Below are positions 14,014 through 24,321 of a stretch of DNA of 64,000 nt, one piece after another. This DNA comes from Pseudomonadota bacterium (GTDB lineage: Bacteria > Pseudomonadota > Gammaproteobacteria > Xanthomonadales > Xanthomonadaceae), in the NCBI GenBank assembly GCA_023388715.1, contig JAEWFT010000029.1, positions 62,001 to 126,000 of the forward strand. The letters run 5' to 3'. The position numbers and the translations under genes are program-made. Numbering within the stretch: position 1 is the stretch's first letter; every line of letters begins with the position of its first letter. The notes under the pieces are model-generated. The model was not told the DNA's origin. It ran no database searches and saw only the letters and a program-made list of their open reading frames with translations.

Positions 14014-15882
14014 CTACGTCGCGCCGCCGTCGTTGGGACGCGCCGCGGGCAGGCCGTGCAGGCTCGCCCATACGCGCTCGGCCAAGGCGCGGTTGACGCC
14101 CTCGACCCGGGCGATGTCATCCACCGCCGCCGCCTTGAGGCCGGCGAGCCCGCCGAAGTGCCGCAGCAGCGCCGCGCGCCGGCGCGGCCCGATGCCCGCG
14201 ATGTCCTCCAGCCGGCTGGTGCTGCGCGCCTTCTGGCGCTTTCCGCGATGGCCGGTGATGGCGAAGCGGTGGGCCTCGTCGCGCACCTGCTGCACCAGCT
14301 GCAGCGCCGGCGATGCCGCGCCCGGTTGCAGTTCGCGGCCGTCCGGCAGCAGCAGGGTCTCCTCGCCCGCCTTGCGCGCGGGTCCCTTGGCCACGCCCAC
14401 CAGCACGATGCCGGTGATCCCCTGCTCGGCCAGCACCGCCTGCGCCTGCGCCACCTGGCCGGCTCCGCCATCGATCAGCAGCACGTCGGGCAGGACGATC
14501 TCCGGCGCGCCTTCTGCCGCCGGGCGGAAGCGGCGCGCCAGCGCCTGGTGCATTGCCGCGTAGTCGTCGCCCGGTTCGATGCCGGCAATGTTGTAGCGCC
14601 GGTACTGGCTGCGCAGCGGGCCCTTGTCGTCGAACACCACGCAGGACGCGACCGTGGCCTCGCCCATGGTGTGGCTGATATCGAAGCACTCGATCCGCGC
14701 CGGCGCCCCGACGAGGCCGAGCAGTTCGCCGAGCGCGTCCACCCGCCCCTGCTGCGCGCTGCTGCTGGTGAGTTCGGTTGCCAGCGCCAGTTCGGCGTTG
14801 CGCCGCACCAGATCGAGGTGGGCCGCCCGCGTGCCGCGCACGTTGGCGCGCAGGGTGACCTTGCGCCCGGCGTGCTCGCCCAGGGCCTGCTCGATCATCT
14901 CGCGGTCGGGGATGTCGCGGTCGAGCACGATCTCCGCCGGCGGCGGCTGCTCGGCGTAGTACTGGGACACGAACGCGGCAAGCACCTCGTCCGCGCTGTC
15001 CTCGCCGTTGGTCTTCGGGAAGAACGCGCGGGTGCCGAGGTTGCGCCCGTCGCGGAAGGCCAGCAGCAGCACGCACGCGGCCGCGCCCTGCATGGCCACC
15101 GCGAGCACGTCGAGGTCGGCATTGCGGCCATCCATGGTCTGCCGCGCCTGCAGCTTGCGGATGGTGGTGATCAGGTCGCGCAGGCGCGCGGCCTCCTCGA
15201 ATTCCAGCCGCTCGCTGGCGGCCTGCATCGCGCTGGCCAGCTCGTCGCCCAGTTCCTGGCTGCGGCCATCCAGGAACAGCGTGGCGCGGCGCACAGCGCC
15301 GGCGTAGGCGTCGGCGTCCACCAGGCCTACGCAGGGCGCGCTGCAACGGCCGATCTGGTATTGCAGGCAGGGCCGGCTGCGGTTGCGGAATACGCTGTCC
15401 TCGCAGCTGCGCAGGCGGAACAGCTTGTGCATCAGGTTGAGCGTCTCGCGCACCGAGGCGGCGCTCGGGTACGGCCCGAAATAGCGCCCCGGAGTCCCGC
15501 GCGCGCCGCGATGGAACGCGATCCGCGGCCACTCCTCCCGGGTCAGCAGCACGAACGGGTAGCTCTTGTCGTCGCGCAGCATCACGTTGTAGCGCGGCTT
15601 GAGCGACTTGATCAGCTGGTTTTCCAGCAGCAGCGCGTCGGCCTCGCTGCGGGTGACAGTCACCTCGATGCGCGCGACCTGCGCCAGCATCGCCATGATC
15701 CGGGTCGGTTTCGGGGTGGCGTTGAAATAGCTCCCCACGCGATTGCGCAGCGCGCGCGCCTTGCCGACGTAGAGCACCTCGTCGTCGGCACTGGTCATCC
15801 GGTACACGCCAGGCGCCAACGGCAAGCCGGCGGCAAAGGCGCGGCCATCGAAGGGAGGATGTTCCTGCTTGCGCGTGGCCAT
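14014..15882 (-). CDS. uvrC: Excinuclease ABC subunit C
   Basis: Dual-incision nuclease of nucleotide excision repair. 622 residues, normal length. GIY-YIG domain at the N-terminus (GVYRM...VLYVGKA), a Cys-containing central region (CLQYQIGRCSAPC), UVR motif (EEAARLRDLI), RNase H-like nuclease (LPDVLLIDGGAGQV, ECFDISHTMGEATVASCV) and C-terminal helix-hairpin-helix repeats (LEDIAGIGPRRRAALLRHFG). The ATG at 15882 gives the conserved start; the frame is open further upstream but overlaps the phosphatase gene. Operon with kdsB, the phosphatase and pgsA. Confidence 0.97.
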   Translation of the reverse strand: MATRKQEHPPFDGRAFAAGLPLAPGVYRMTSADDEVLYVGKARALRNRVGSYFNATPKPTRIMAMLAQVARIEVTVTRSEADALLLENQLIKSLKPRYNVMLRDDKSYPFVLLTREEWPRIAFHRGARGTPGRYFGPYPSAASVRETLNLMHKLFRLRSCEDSVFRNRSRPCLQYQIGRCSAPCVGLVDADAYAGAVRRATLFLDGRSQELGDELASAMQAASERLEFEEAARLRDLITTIRKLQARQTMDGRNADLDVLAVAMQGAAACVLLLAFRDGRNLGTRAFFPKTNGEDSADEVLAAFVSQYYAEQPPPAEIVLDRDIPDREMIEQALGEHAGRKVTLRANVRGTRAAHLDLVRRNAELALATELTSSSAQQGRVDALGELLGLVGAPARIECFDISHTMGEATVASCVVFDDKGPLRSQYRRYNIAGIEPGDDYAAMHQALARRFRPAAEGAPEIVLPDVLLIDGGAGQVAQAQAVLAEQGITGIVLVGVAKGPARKAGEETLLLPDGRELQPGAASPALQLVQQVRDEAHRFAITGHRGKRQKARSTSRLEDIAGIGPRRRAALLRHFGGLAGLKAAAVDDIARVEGVNRALAERVWASLHGLPAARPNDGGAT

Positions 15883-15893
15883 GCGCTGCCGGC

Positions 15894-16369
15894 TCAGAAC
15901 CGGCCTTGCCGCACCCGCTCGACCACGCCAGCGGCGACCTTCGCGACCAGCTTCCAGGCCTGGTCGAAGTCGCGCTGGCTGCCGTAGTACGGATCCGGCA
16001 CGTCCTTCTTGCCGGCCCCGCTCCATTCCAGCATCAGCTCGACCTGCGCGTGCGCGGTGCGCGGCTTGCGGATCCGCGCATCGTGCAGGATGGTGCGGTC
16101 GGCGCAGAGGACGACGTCGAACTCGTCGAAGTCCTCCGCCACTAGCCGGCGCGCGCGCTGGTCGGAGATGTCCACGCCGTTGCGGGCGGCGCAGGCAATC
16201 GCGCGCTCGTCCGGCGGATGGCCGATGTGCGAGGTGCCGGTGGCGGCCGAATCGACCCGCACCCGGTTGCCAAGGCCCGCCTCCTCCAGCCGCAGCCGCA
16301 GGATGCCTTCCGCCATCGGCGAGCGGCAGATGTTGCCCAGGCACACCATCAGGATGCCGATCGGCCGGG

Positions 16370-16373
<4 letters not shown>
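15894..16373 (-). CDS. Low-molecular-weight protein-tyrosine phosphatase
   Basis: Cytoplasmic phosphatase, 159 residues. The active-site loop CLGNICRSP (C-x5-R) starts at residue 11 and the general-acid DPYYG motif is near 125. It starts with an ATGA overlap on the kdsB stop and ends 11 bases before uvrC. In polysaccharide loci such enzymes dephosphorylate tyrosine autokinases; here the autokinase is 14 kb away, so a functional link is speculative. Confidence 0.93.
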
Positions 16374-17152
<779 letters not shown>

Positions 17153-17207
17153 GCGCGCATTATGACGGACGGCGGCTGGCAGGCGCCCGCGGGGCGGCGC
17201 GATGTGG

Positions 17208-18227
17208 TTACCCAGGACGCCCGGGAAGCCGCTCCAGCAGCGCGGTCCAGAACGCGTCCGGCAGCTTGGCCGTGATCGGGACCACGAACGCGTGCTGCAG
17301 CCCGAGCGCACGGCATTTCACCGCGTCCTTTTCGGTCATCAGGATCGGCAGCCGGCTGCCAAAGTCGAAGTCGCGGGCGTCGTAGGCGTGGTGGTCCGGG
17401 AACGCATGCGGCACCACTGCGATCCCGAGGCCACGCAGCATACCGAAGAAGCGCTCGGGATCGCCGATGCCCGCCACCGCATGCACGCGCTGCCCGCTGA
17501 AACTGGCCAAGGGCTGCATGCGCCCCCCGGCAAGCGGGCGGGCGCCGGCCGGAACCAGCTGCATCGGCCACTCGCCGGAACCGTCCTGTGCCGGGGTCGC
17601 ACCTGCCGTGGCGACGCCGAGGTTGCGTACCCGGAACGCGCAGTCGGCGGCGCGCTCCAGCGGCTCGCGCAAGGGACCCGCCGGCAGCAGCAGGCCGTTG
17701 CCGTAGCCGCGGCGGGCATCCTGCACCTCGATCTCGATGTCGCGGGCCAGCGCGTAGTGCTGCAGGCCGTCGTCGCAGACCACGATGTCGCAGCCGCCGC
17801 CCGCCAGCGCGCGCGCCGCGGCAAGGCGGTCGCGGTCCACCCGCACGCGGGCGCCGGTGCGGGTAGCGATCAGCAGCGGCTCGTCGCCGGTCAATGCGGG
17901 ATCGTCGCCCGCCGCGACCCACCGTGCGCTGCGGGCGTCGCTGCGACCGTAGCCGCGGCTGGCGACGCCGGGTGTCCAGCCGGCCTGTTGCAGCCGCTCG
18001 ACCAGGGCGATGGCCAGCGGGGTCTTGCCGCTGCCGCCGGCGGTGAGGTTGCCGACCACGATCACGGGCACGCCGGGATGCCGCGCGCGTGCCCAGCCGC
18101 GCCGGTAGGCCAGTCGTCGCGCCGAGATCGCGCCCGCATACAGGAGCGCCAGCGCGCGCGCATGCCACGGGGGCGGACTGCCATCGAACCACCAGCGGGG
18201 CGGTTGCGGCGCGGCGCGGCCGCTCAA
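17208..18227 (-). CDS. lpxK: Tetraacyldisaccharide 4'-kinase
   Basis: Adds the 4' phosphate of lipid A at the inner face of the inner membrane. 339 residues. A Walker A-like P-loop NLTAGGSGKTPLAIAL near residue 58, SRGYGR, TGDEPLL, CDDGLQHYAL and the C-terminal VTEKDAVK-type segment (LMTEKDAVKC). N-terminal amphipathic helix. Start overlaps the msbA stop (ATGA). Confidence 0.96.
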   Translation of the reverse strand: MSGRAAPQPPRWWFDGSPPPWHARALALLYAGAISARRLAYRRGWARARHPGVPVIVVGNLTAGGSGKTPLAIALVERLQQAGWTPGVASRGYGRSDARSARWVAAGDDPALTGDEPLLIATRTGARVRVDRDRLAAARALAGGGCDIVVCDDGLQHYALARDIEIEVQDARRGYGNGLLLPAGPLREPLERAADCAFRVRNLGVATAGATPAQDGSGEWPMQLVPAGARPLAGGRMQPLASFSGQRVHAVAGIGDPERFFGMLRGLGIAVVPHAFPDHHAYDARDFDFGSRLPILMTEKDAVKCRALGLQHAFVVPITAKLPDAFWTALLERLPGRPG

Positions 18228-19972
18228 GCCGCGCCCTCCCGGAACTGCACCGCGTGCAGGTGGGCGTAGGTCCCCCCGCGCGCCAGCAGCTCGGCGTGGG
18301 TGCCCTGCTCCACCAGCCGGCCTTCGTCCAGCACCAGGATCTGGTCGGCGTGCTCGATGGTGGAGAGGCGATGCGCGATCACCAGGGTGGTGCGGTCCGG
18401 CACCAGCTGCCGCAGCGCGTCCTGCACCAGCCGTTCGGAGGCGTTGTCGAGCGCCGCCGTGGCCTCGTCGAGGATCAGGATCGGCGCATCCTTGAGCAGC
18501 GCGCGGGCAATCGCCAGGCGCTGGCGCTGCCCGCCGGACAGCCTGCCGCCCTTCGGCCCGATACCCGCGTCGATCCCCTCGGGCAGGCGTTCCACGAATT
18601 CCATCGCATTGGCATCGCGCACCGCGCGCTGCACCGCATCGCCGTTGGCGTCCGCCATCTCGCCATAGGCGACGTTGCCGGCAATGCTGCCGTCGAACAG
18701 CATCACCTGCTGGCTGACCAGCGCGACCTGCCGGCGCAGGTCGGCGAGGCGGTACTCCTCGATCGGGTGGCCATCGATCAGGATGCGGCCGCCGGCTGGT
18801 TCATAGAAGCGCGGGATCAGCTTCACCAGGGTGGTCTTGCCGCTGCCGGAGCGGCCGACGATCGCGGTCACGGTGCCGGGCCGGGCGATGAAGCTGACGC
18901 CATCCAGCGCCGGGCGCGCGTCGCCGGGGTAGCGCGCCTGCACGTCGCGGAATTCGATCACGCCTTTCGCGCGCGCCAGCGGCCGCGTCCCCGCATCCAC
19001 CTCGTCCTCGGCATCCAGCACCGAGAACAGGCGTTCGGCCGAGGCGATCCCGCGCTGCAGGACGCCCTGCACGTTGGTCAGCTGGCGCAGGGCCGGGATG
19101 ATCGCCAGCATCGCGATCATCAGCTGCACGAAACCGCCGGCGGTCAGGCGACCTTCGGCCGCTTCGCGCCCGGCAAAGAACAGCAGCAGCGCAAGCCCGA
19201 CCGCGCCGAACACCTGCACCACCGCAGAGGCGATGCTGCGGGTGGCCTCCACCTTCAGCCCAAGCGCCATGTTGTGGTTGGCAAGCCCGGTATAGCGCTC
19301 CACTTCGGCCGCGCGCGCGCCATAGACCTTCACTTCCTGCTGGTTGGACAGGGCCTGGTCGGCGGCCAGCATCATCTCCGCCGAGGTCTCCTGCACCTTG
19401 TGCCCGTAACGGCGGAAGCGGCGGCCCACGCCGTCCATCAGCCAGGCGATCAGCGGGCCGAGCAGCAGTACGGCCAGCGTCACCCGCCAGCTGGCGTAGA
19501 GCATCACCGCGAGCATGGCGATCACCTGCAGGGCCTGCTGCAGCATGATCTTGGCGGCGTCGATGGCGGCTTGCGCGACCTGGTCACTGTCCGAACCCAG
19601 CCGCACCAGCATCGACGGCACCGGCTCGGCGTCGAAGCGCAGCCCGGGCAGGCGCAGGTACTTGTCGAAGGCCGACACCCGCATGTCGCGGGAAATGCCG
19701 CGCGCGGCGCGCGCCATGAACAGGTCGGTGAGGTAGCCGGCGATCCCGCGCACCACGAAGATCCCGACGATGCCCAGCGGCAGCAGCAGGCCGAGGTCGC
19801 GATTGCGGGCAACGAAGGTCTCGTCGACCATCGGCTTGGTGATCAGGCCGAACGCGCCGGCGGCCAGGCCCTCCAGCAGCAGTCCGACCAGGGCCACCAC
19901 CAGCACGCCGCGATACGGTCGCGCCAGGCCCAGCAGGCGCCGGTAGACCGGCCAGGGCGAGTCCTGCTTCAA
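18224..19972 (-). CDS. msbA: Lipid A export permease/ATP-binding protein MsbA
   Basis: Homodimeric ABC flippase moving lipid A-core across the inner membrane. 582 residues, the same length as E. coli MsbA. Six membrane segments precede an ATPase with Walker A GRSGSGKTT, Q-loop, signature LSGGQRQRLAIARAL, Walker B ILILDEATAALD and H-loop VIAHRLST. The best start is TTG at 19972, overlapping the exbD stop as TTGA; it gives LKQDSPWPVYRRLL. The open frame extends further but only over exbD. Coupled to exbD and lpxK. Confidence 0.96.
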   Translation of the reverse strand: MKQDSPWPVYRRLLGLARPYRGVLVVALVGLLLEGLAAGAFGLITKPMVDETFVARNRDLGLLLPLGIVGIFVVRGIAGYLTDLFMARAARGISRDMRVSAFDKYLRLPGLRFDAEPVPSMLVRLGSDSDQVAQAAIDAAKIMLQQALQVIAMLAVMLYASWRVTLAVLLLGPLIAWLMDGVGRRFRRYGHKVQETSAEMMLAADQALSNQQEVKVYGARAAEVERYTGLANHNMALGLKVEATRSIASAVVQVFGAVGLALLLFFAGREAAEGRLTAGGFVQLMIAMLAIIPALRQLTNVQGVLQRGIASAERLFSVLDAEDEVDAGTRPLARAKGVIEFRDVQARYPGDARPALDGVSFIARPGTVTAIVGRSGSGKTTLVKLIPRFYEPAGGRILIDGHPIEEYRLADLRRQVALVSQQVMLFDGSIAGNVAYGEMADANGDAVQRAVRDANAMEFVERLPEGIDAGIGPKGGRLSGGQRQRLAIARALLKDAPILILDEATAALDNASERLVQDALRQLVPDRTTLVIAHRLSTIEHADQILVLDEGRLVEQGTHAELLARGGTYAHLHAVQFREGAA

Positions 19973-20418
19973 CGCGTGTCCGTTGCGCCCGGCGCCGCGG
20001 CCGCAGGGGTCGGCGCGGTGGCATTGGCGATGCGGCGGTAACCGAGTTGCCCCAGCGCCTCGTAGGCGGTGACCACCGCCTGCCACGGCGTGCGCGCGTC
20101 GGCGCGGATCAGCACGGTGCGCTCGCGATCCTCGCCCCCGGCTTCGCGCAGCACCTGCTTCAGCGATTCCACGTCGGTGCGCAGGGCTTCGCGGTCGCCC
20201 ACGAAATAGCGCCCGTCGGCATTGATCAGCAGGCTCAGCGGCGGCTCGGCATTGGCGGCCGGCTGGCCGTCGGCGCGCGGCAGTTCCAGCTTGAGCACGC
20301 TGCGGGCATCGAACGTGGTGGTCACCACGAAGAAGATCAGCAGGCACAGCACCACGTCGATCAACGGGATGAGGTTGATCTCCGGGGTGTCGTCGGCGCG
20401 GTGGTCGCGGATGCGCAT
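19969..20418 (-). CDS. exbD: Biopolymer transport protein ExbD/TolR
   Basis: Inner-membrane anchored subunit of a proton-driven ExbB/ExbD motor. 149 residues: short cytoplasmic N-terminus, one membrane helix containing the essential Asp (INLIPLIDVVLCLLIFFVV, Asp at residue 21), and a periplasmic domain. Ends in an Ala/Pro/Thr-rich tail. Starts six bases after exbB and overlaps msbA. No tonB is beside it. Confidence 0.94.
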   Translation of the reverse strand: MRIRDHRADDTPEINLIPLIDVVLCLLIFFVVTTTFDARSVLKLELPRADGQPAANAEPPLSLLINADGRYFVGDREALRTDVESLKQVLREAGGEDRERTVLIRADARTPWQAVVTAYEALGQLGYRRIANATAPTPAAAAPGATDTR

Positions 20419-20424
20419 CGGCGC

Positions 20425-21060
20425 TCAGCCCTTGTGCGGCGCCACGCCGGCAGCCGGCGCCGCGTCCAGCACGTCCATCAGCTGCATGGCCTCATGCTCC
20501 ATGTCGACGATGTAGCCGGCGATGCGGCCGCGGAAATAGCGGTGGAAGGCGAGCGCCGGGATCGCCACCACCATGCCGGCGGCGGTGCAGATCAGCGCCT
20601 TGCCGATGCCGCCGGCCAGCTGCCCGGCATCGCCGATGCCGTGGTCGAGGATGCCCAGGAACATCTCGATCATGCCGACCACGGTGCCGAACAGCCCCAG
20701 CAAGGGACCGGCGGCGGCGATCGTGCCGAGGGTGTTGAGGAAGCGCTCCATCCGGTGCACCAGGTGGCGACCGGTGTCCTCCACCCGCTCGCGGATGGTG
20801 TCGCGATTGCGGTGGCGGACATCGAGCTCGGCTGCGAGCAGCGCGCCCAGCGGCGAGGTCGCCCGCAAAGAGTCGACGTGCGCGTCCTCCAGCGGCTTCC
20901 CGCGCGCCACCCATGCCCGGACTTCCTGGCCCAGCCCCGGCGGCATGACCCGGTCGCGGCGCAAGGTCCAGAAGCGTTCGACCACGATTCCCAGGCCCAC
21001 CACCATCAGCAGCAGGATCGGGATCATGGGCCAGCCCCCGGCCCGGATCAGTTCCAGCAC
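20425..21060 (-). CDS. exbB: MotA/TolQ/ExbB proton channel family protein
   Basis: Pentameric proton channel partner of ExbD. 211 residues with three membrane regions: N-terminal (GWPMIPILLLMVVGLGIVV), then TIAAAGPLLGLFGTVVGMI and KALICTAAGMVVAIPALAF, the last two being the conserved ExbB signature helices. Placed directly before exbD and msbA, an arrangement seen in Xanthomonads and other bacteria where it may energise an envelope process other than TonB uptake. Confidence 0.94.
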   Translation of the reverse strand: MLELIRAGGWPMIPILLLMVVGLGIVVERFWTLRRDRVMPPGLGQEVRAWVARGKPLEDAHVDSLRATSPLGALLAAELDVRHRNRDTIRERVEDTGRHLVHRMERFLNTLGTIAAAGPLLGLFGTVVGMIEMFLGILDHGIGDAGQLAGGIGKALICTAAGMVVAIPALAFHRYFRGRIAGYIVDMEHEAMQLMDVLDAAPAAGVAPHKG

Positions 21061-21086
21061 GCGTCAATCCTCCGGCCCGGCGGCCG

Positions 21087-23528
21087 CTACGAATCCGGCG
21101 GGTAGCATAGCCCAGCGTCCCGGCCGGCCAGCCGCGCGCGGCGGTGCGCGGCGTCCCACAATCGGGGATGGGACCGCCTGCGCTCGCGCAGTTGCAGGCC
21201 ATCGGCGCCCAGCCACACCCGGATCGCGCCGCTGGTGGCGGTGTCGAGCACTTCGGCCCCCGCCTGGCACCAGCGCGCGACCACGTCGGGGCGCGGATGC
21301 CGGAAACGGTTGCCGGCGCCGGAAGACACCAGCGCCAGCCGCGCCTTGGTCGCAGAGACAAAGCCTGCGTCTGACGAACCAGCGCTGCCGTGATGGGGCA
21401 CGAGCACCACGTCGGCGCGCAGGTCATGTCGCGCCTCTCGCAGCAGGCCGCGCTCGACGTAATGGCCGATGTCGCCGGTCAGCAGCACGCTGCCGTGGGC
21501 GCTCTCGATCCGCAGCACGCAGCTGGCCTCATTGCCGAGGTAGGGGAACCCGGGCGACGGGTGCAGGATCCGGAAGCGCACGCCGTCCCACGTCCACGCA
21601 TCCCCCGCCCGGCATTCGGACAGGCCCGGCGCATGGCTGCCTTCGGGCGCAAGCAGCGCGGCCACCGGCAGCGCGCGGGCGATTGCCGGCCAGCCACCGG
21701 CATGGTCGTTGTCGCCATGGCTAAGCACCGCGGCATCCAGGGTGCGCACGCCCAGCGCGCGCAGGGCCGGCAGCACCGCATGCTCGCCGGCGTCGAAGCC
21801 ATCCGGCATCGCCGGGCCCATGTCGTACAGCAGGCTGCGCTGCGCGGTGCGCACCAGCACCGCCAGTCCCTGCCCGACGTCCACCACCGTGAGTTCGACT
21901 TCGCCGGGGCGCGGCAGCTCGCGCGGCGGCAGCAGCAGCGGCAGCCACAGCAGCAGGGCCAGCGGCTTGCCCGGAAGCCCGCGGGGCAGCAGCCACCAGA
22001 ACACGGACAGCAGCGCCAGGGCGCCCGCGTACCAGCGCGGCTCGGGCAGCCAGGCCATCGCCAGCCGGCTGTCGGCGATGGTGGCAAGGGCGGGCCACAG
22101 CAGGTCGAACATCCATGCGGAGAGTTGCCAGAACGGCGCGCCCATGCCGGGCCACAACGTGTCGGCCAGCACGCCAAGCAGCGCCAGCGGGATCACCACC
22201 AGGCTCCACCATGGCACCGCGGCGAGGTTCGCCAACGGTCCCGCCACCGAGGCCTGGCCAAACAGCATCACCGTCAGCGGCAGCAGGCCGAGCGTGGCCA
22301 CCGCCTGGGCGCCCAGGAAGCCATGCAGCAGCCCCCAACGCCCGCCGCGGGGCTGCGCCGGCAGGCTCCACAGCAGCCAGGCCACGCCGACGAAACTCAG
22401 CCAGAAGCCGGCGCCCAGCACCGCGAGCGGATCCAGCAGCAGGAGCACGATGCACCCGAGCGCGAGCGTATCGCCGGTGCGCTGGCGCCGCCGCAGGCAG
22501 CGCGCAGCCACCAGCGCCGCGATCATCAGTGCGGTGCGCACGGTGGGCACCGCAAAGCCGGTCAGCGCGCAGTACAGGAAGGCGCCGGCGACCGCCGCCA
22601 GCCCGGCGCCGGTGATGCGCGGCATGCGGCGTCCGAGCGCGGGCATCGCCCACCATGCCGCCGCGCCCAGCAGGGCGAAGAAACCGGCCACCAGCCCAAC
22701 GTGGAAACCCGAGATGGCGATCAGGTGGGTCAGCCCGGCCGCGCGGAGCCGGGCCCAGTCGGCGTCGTCCAGGGCGCGGGTATCGCCGAGCGCGAGTGCG
22801 CGCACGTAGCGCGAGGACGCCGACGGCACCGCCATCGCGATGCGCGCGCTCATGCGTTCGCGCCAGGCATCGATCCCACGCGCGGGCGCAAGCGGCACCG
22901 CGAGCGCAGGCTCCAGCACGTGGCCGACGGCGGCGATGCGTTCGGCCATGGCGCGCTTCTCGCCATCGCCGCCACCCGGGTTGCGCAGGCCGCGCGGGGC
23001 GCGCAATCGCACCGGCAGCTCCCAGCGGCTGCCCGCGCGCAGCTGCCCGCGCTGGCGCTCGGCAATCGCAGGATCCTCGTCGACATACCAGCCCAGGCGC
23101 AGGCGCTTGCCACGCACCGGCGCCGGTTGGTCGCGCGCATCATCGACCACGAAGGCAAAGCGGGTGCTGCGCGGCGCGTGCACCGGCAACTCCACGATCT
23201 GCCCTCGCACCACTATCGCTTCGCGCTCCAGCGCGGGCGGCAACTGCGCGTCCAGCGACGCCGTCGCCTGCAGCCCGGCCAGCGCCGCGCCAAGCACGAA
23301 CACGCCAAGCGCGCGCCGGGCGTCGCCATGCAGCGCGAGCCCAAGGCCAGAGGCGAGCAGAAGCAGCAGCAGCCAGGCAGGCGGCAACCGTGGCAGCTGC
23401 AGGCAGGCCATGACCCCGGCCAGCAGGCTGACGGCGCAGGCCGGCCCGAACAGCGGCAAGTCCGTCGCAGGCGCCGCGCGGGTCGGCCAGTACAGCTGCG
23501 GTAACGAGATCGCGGGGATGGCGGCCAT
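21087..23528 (-). CDS. comEC: DNA internalization competence protein ComEC/Rec2
   Basis: Inner-membrane channel for transforming single-stranded DNA. 813 residues. N-terminal OB-like domain (DUF4131), a competence domain with many membrane helices (HLIAISGFHVGLVAGFFALL), and a C-terminal metallo-beta-lactamase domain with HGDNDHAGG and VLLTGDIG. Full length with no frame damage, so natural competence is plausible. 26 bases upstream of exbB on the same strand. Confidence 0.95.
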   Translation of the reverse strand: MAAIPAISLPQLYWPTRAAPATDLPLFGPACAVSLLAGVMACLQLPRLPPAWLLLLLLASGLGLALHGDARRALGVFVLGAALAGLQATASLDAQLPPALEREAIVVRGQIVELPVHAPRSTRFAFVVDDARDQPAPVRGKRLRLGWYVDEDPAIAERQRGQLRAGSRWELPVRLRAPRGLRNPGGGDGEKRAMAERIAAVGHVLEPALAVPLAPARGIDAWRERMSARIAMAVPSASSRYVRALALGDTRALDDADWARLRAAGLTHLIAISGFHVGLVAGFFALLGAAAWWAMPALGRRMPRITGAGLAAVAGAFLYCALTGFAVPTVRTALMIAALVAARCLRRRQRTGDTLALGCIVLLLLDPLAVLGAGFWLSFVGVAWLLWSLPAQPRGGRWGLLHGFLGAQAVATLGLLPLTVMLFGQASVAGPLANLAAVPWWSLVVIPLALLGVLADTLWPGMGAPFWQLSAWMFDLLWPALATIADSRLAMAWLPEPRWYAGALALLSVFWWLLPRGLPGKPLALLLWLPLLLPPRELPRPGEVELTVVDVGQGLAVLVRTAQRSLLYDMGPAMPDGFDAGEHAVLPALRALGVRTLDAAVLSHGDNDHAGGWPAIARALPVAALLAPEGSHAPGLSECRAGDAWTWDGVRFRILHPSPGFPYLGNEASCVLRIESAHGSVLLTGDIGHYVERGLLREARHDLRADVVLVPHHGSAGSSDAGFVSATKARLALVSSGAGNRFRHPRPDVVARWCQAGAEVLDTATSGAIRVWLGADGLQLRERRRSHPRLWDAAHRRARLAGRDAGLCYPPDS

Positions 23529-23616
23529 CGCCCCAAGGATCCGCGGGCGCGGGCCCGCGCGCGATCAGTCCCCGACGCGACGGCGGGTCAGGATTCCCCG
23601 ATCCCCCAAGCCGCCG

Positions 23617-24321
23617 TCAGATCTCGTCGGAGCCCAGCTGGTGCAGCTTGCCCTCGCGCAGCTCCAGCACGCGGTCCAGCTTGCGCGCGAGACGGCGGTC
23701 GTGGGTGACCAGCACCAGGCTGGTGCCCTGCGCGCGGTTGAGCTCCAGCATCTGCGCGAACACGTTGGCCGCCGTCTTCTCGTCGAGGTTGCCGGTGGGC
23801 TCGTCGCCCAGCACGCACATCGGGTTGTTCACCAGCGCCCGTGCCACCGCCGCTCGCTGGCGTTCGCCGCCGGACAGCTCGCCCGGCTTGTGCTGCAGGC
23901 GATGGCCCAGTCCGACCGACTCCAGCAGCGCCTGCGCCCGCTGGCGCGCGACGGGCACGCCTTCGCCCGCCAGCAGCACCGGCATCATCACGTTCTCCAG
24001 CGCGGTGAACTCCGGCAGCAGGTGGTGGAACTGGTAGACGAACCCCAGCGCCCGGTTGCGCAGGCGCCCGCGCTCGGCATCCGAGAGCGCGCTCATCTTC
24101 TGGCCGGCGACGAACACCTCGCCGCCGGTCGGCACGTCGAGCCCACCCAGCAGGTGCAGCAGCGTGCTCTTGCCGGCGCCGGACGCGCCCAGGATCGCCA
24201 CCGTCTCGCCCCGGGCCACGGTGATGTCCAGGGCATCGAACACCGGCGTGTGCAGCGTGCCTTCGGCATAGGTCTTGCCGAGCTTCTCGGCGCGGATCAC
24301 GTCGTCCATGGGCTCACTCAT
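23617..24321 (-). CDS. lolD: Lipoprotein-releasing system ATP-binding protein LolD
   Basis: ATPase of the LolCDE complex that extracts lipoproteins from the inner membrane. 234 residues with Walker A GASGAGKST, the LolD-type FVYQFHHLLPEF segment, signature LSGGERQRAAVARAL, and Walker B CVLGDEPTGNLD. Overlaps the upstream permease gene by 8 bases. Confidence 0.96.
   Translation of the reverse strand: MSEPMDDVIRAEKLGKTYAEGTLHTPVFDALDITVARGETVAILGASGAGKSTLLHLLGGLDVPTGGEVFVAGQKMSALSDAERGRLRNRALGFVYQFHHLLPEFTALENVMMPVLLAGEGVPVARQRAQALLESVGLGHRLQHKPGELSGGERQRAAVARALVNNPMCVLGDEPTGNLDEKTAANVFAQMLELNRAQGTSLVLVTHDRRLARKLDRVLELREGKLHQLGSDEI

Noticed and set aside
17153..17207. Possible Trm112/YcaR-like small gene between lpxK and kdsB
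   Set aside because: The gap is only 55 bases, too short for that protein.
18089..20041. A 650-residue frame antisense to lpxK/msbA
   Set aside because: Shadow of msbA; no ribosome site or recognisable motif.
21390..23504. A 704-residue Gln/Arg/His-rich frame antisense to comEC
   Set aside because: Low-complexity translation with no domain; the comEC frame has full motifs.
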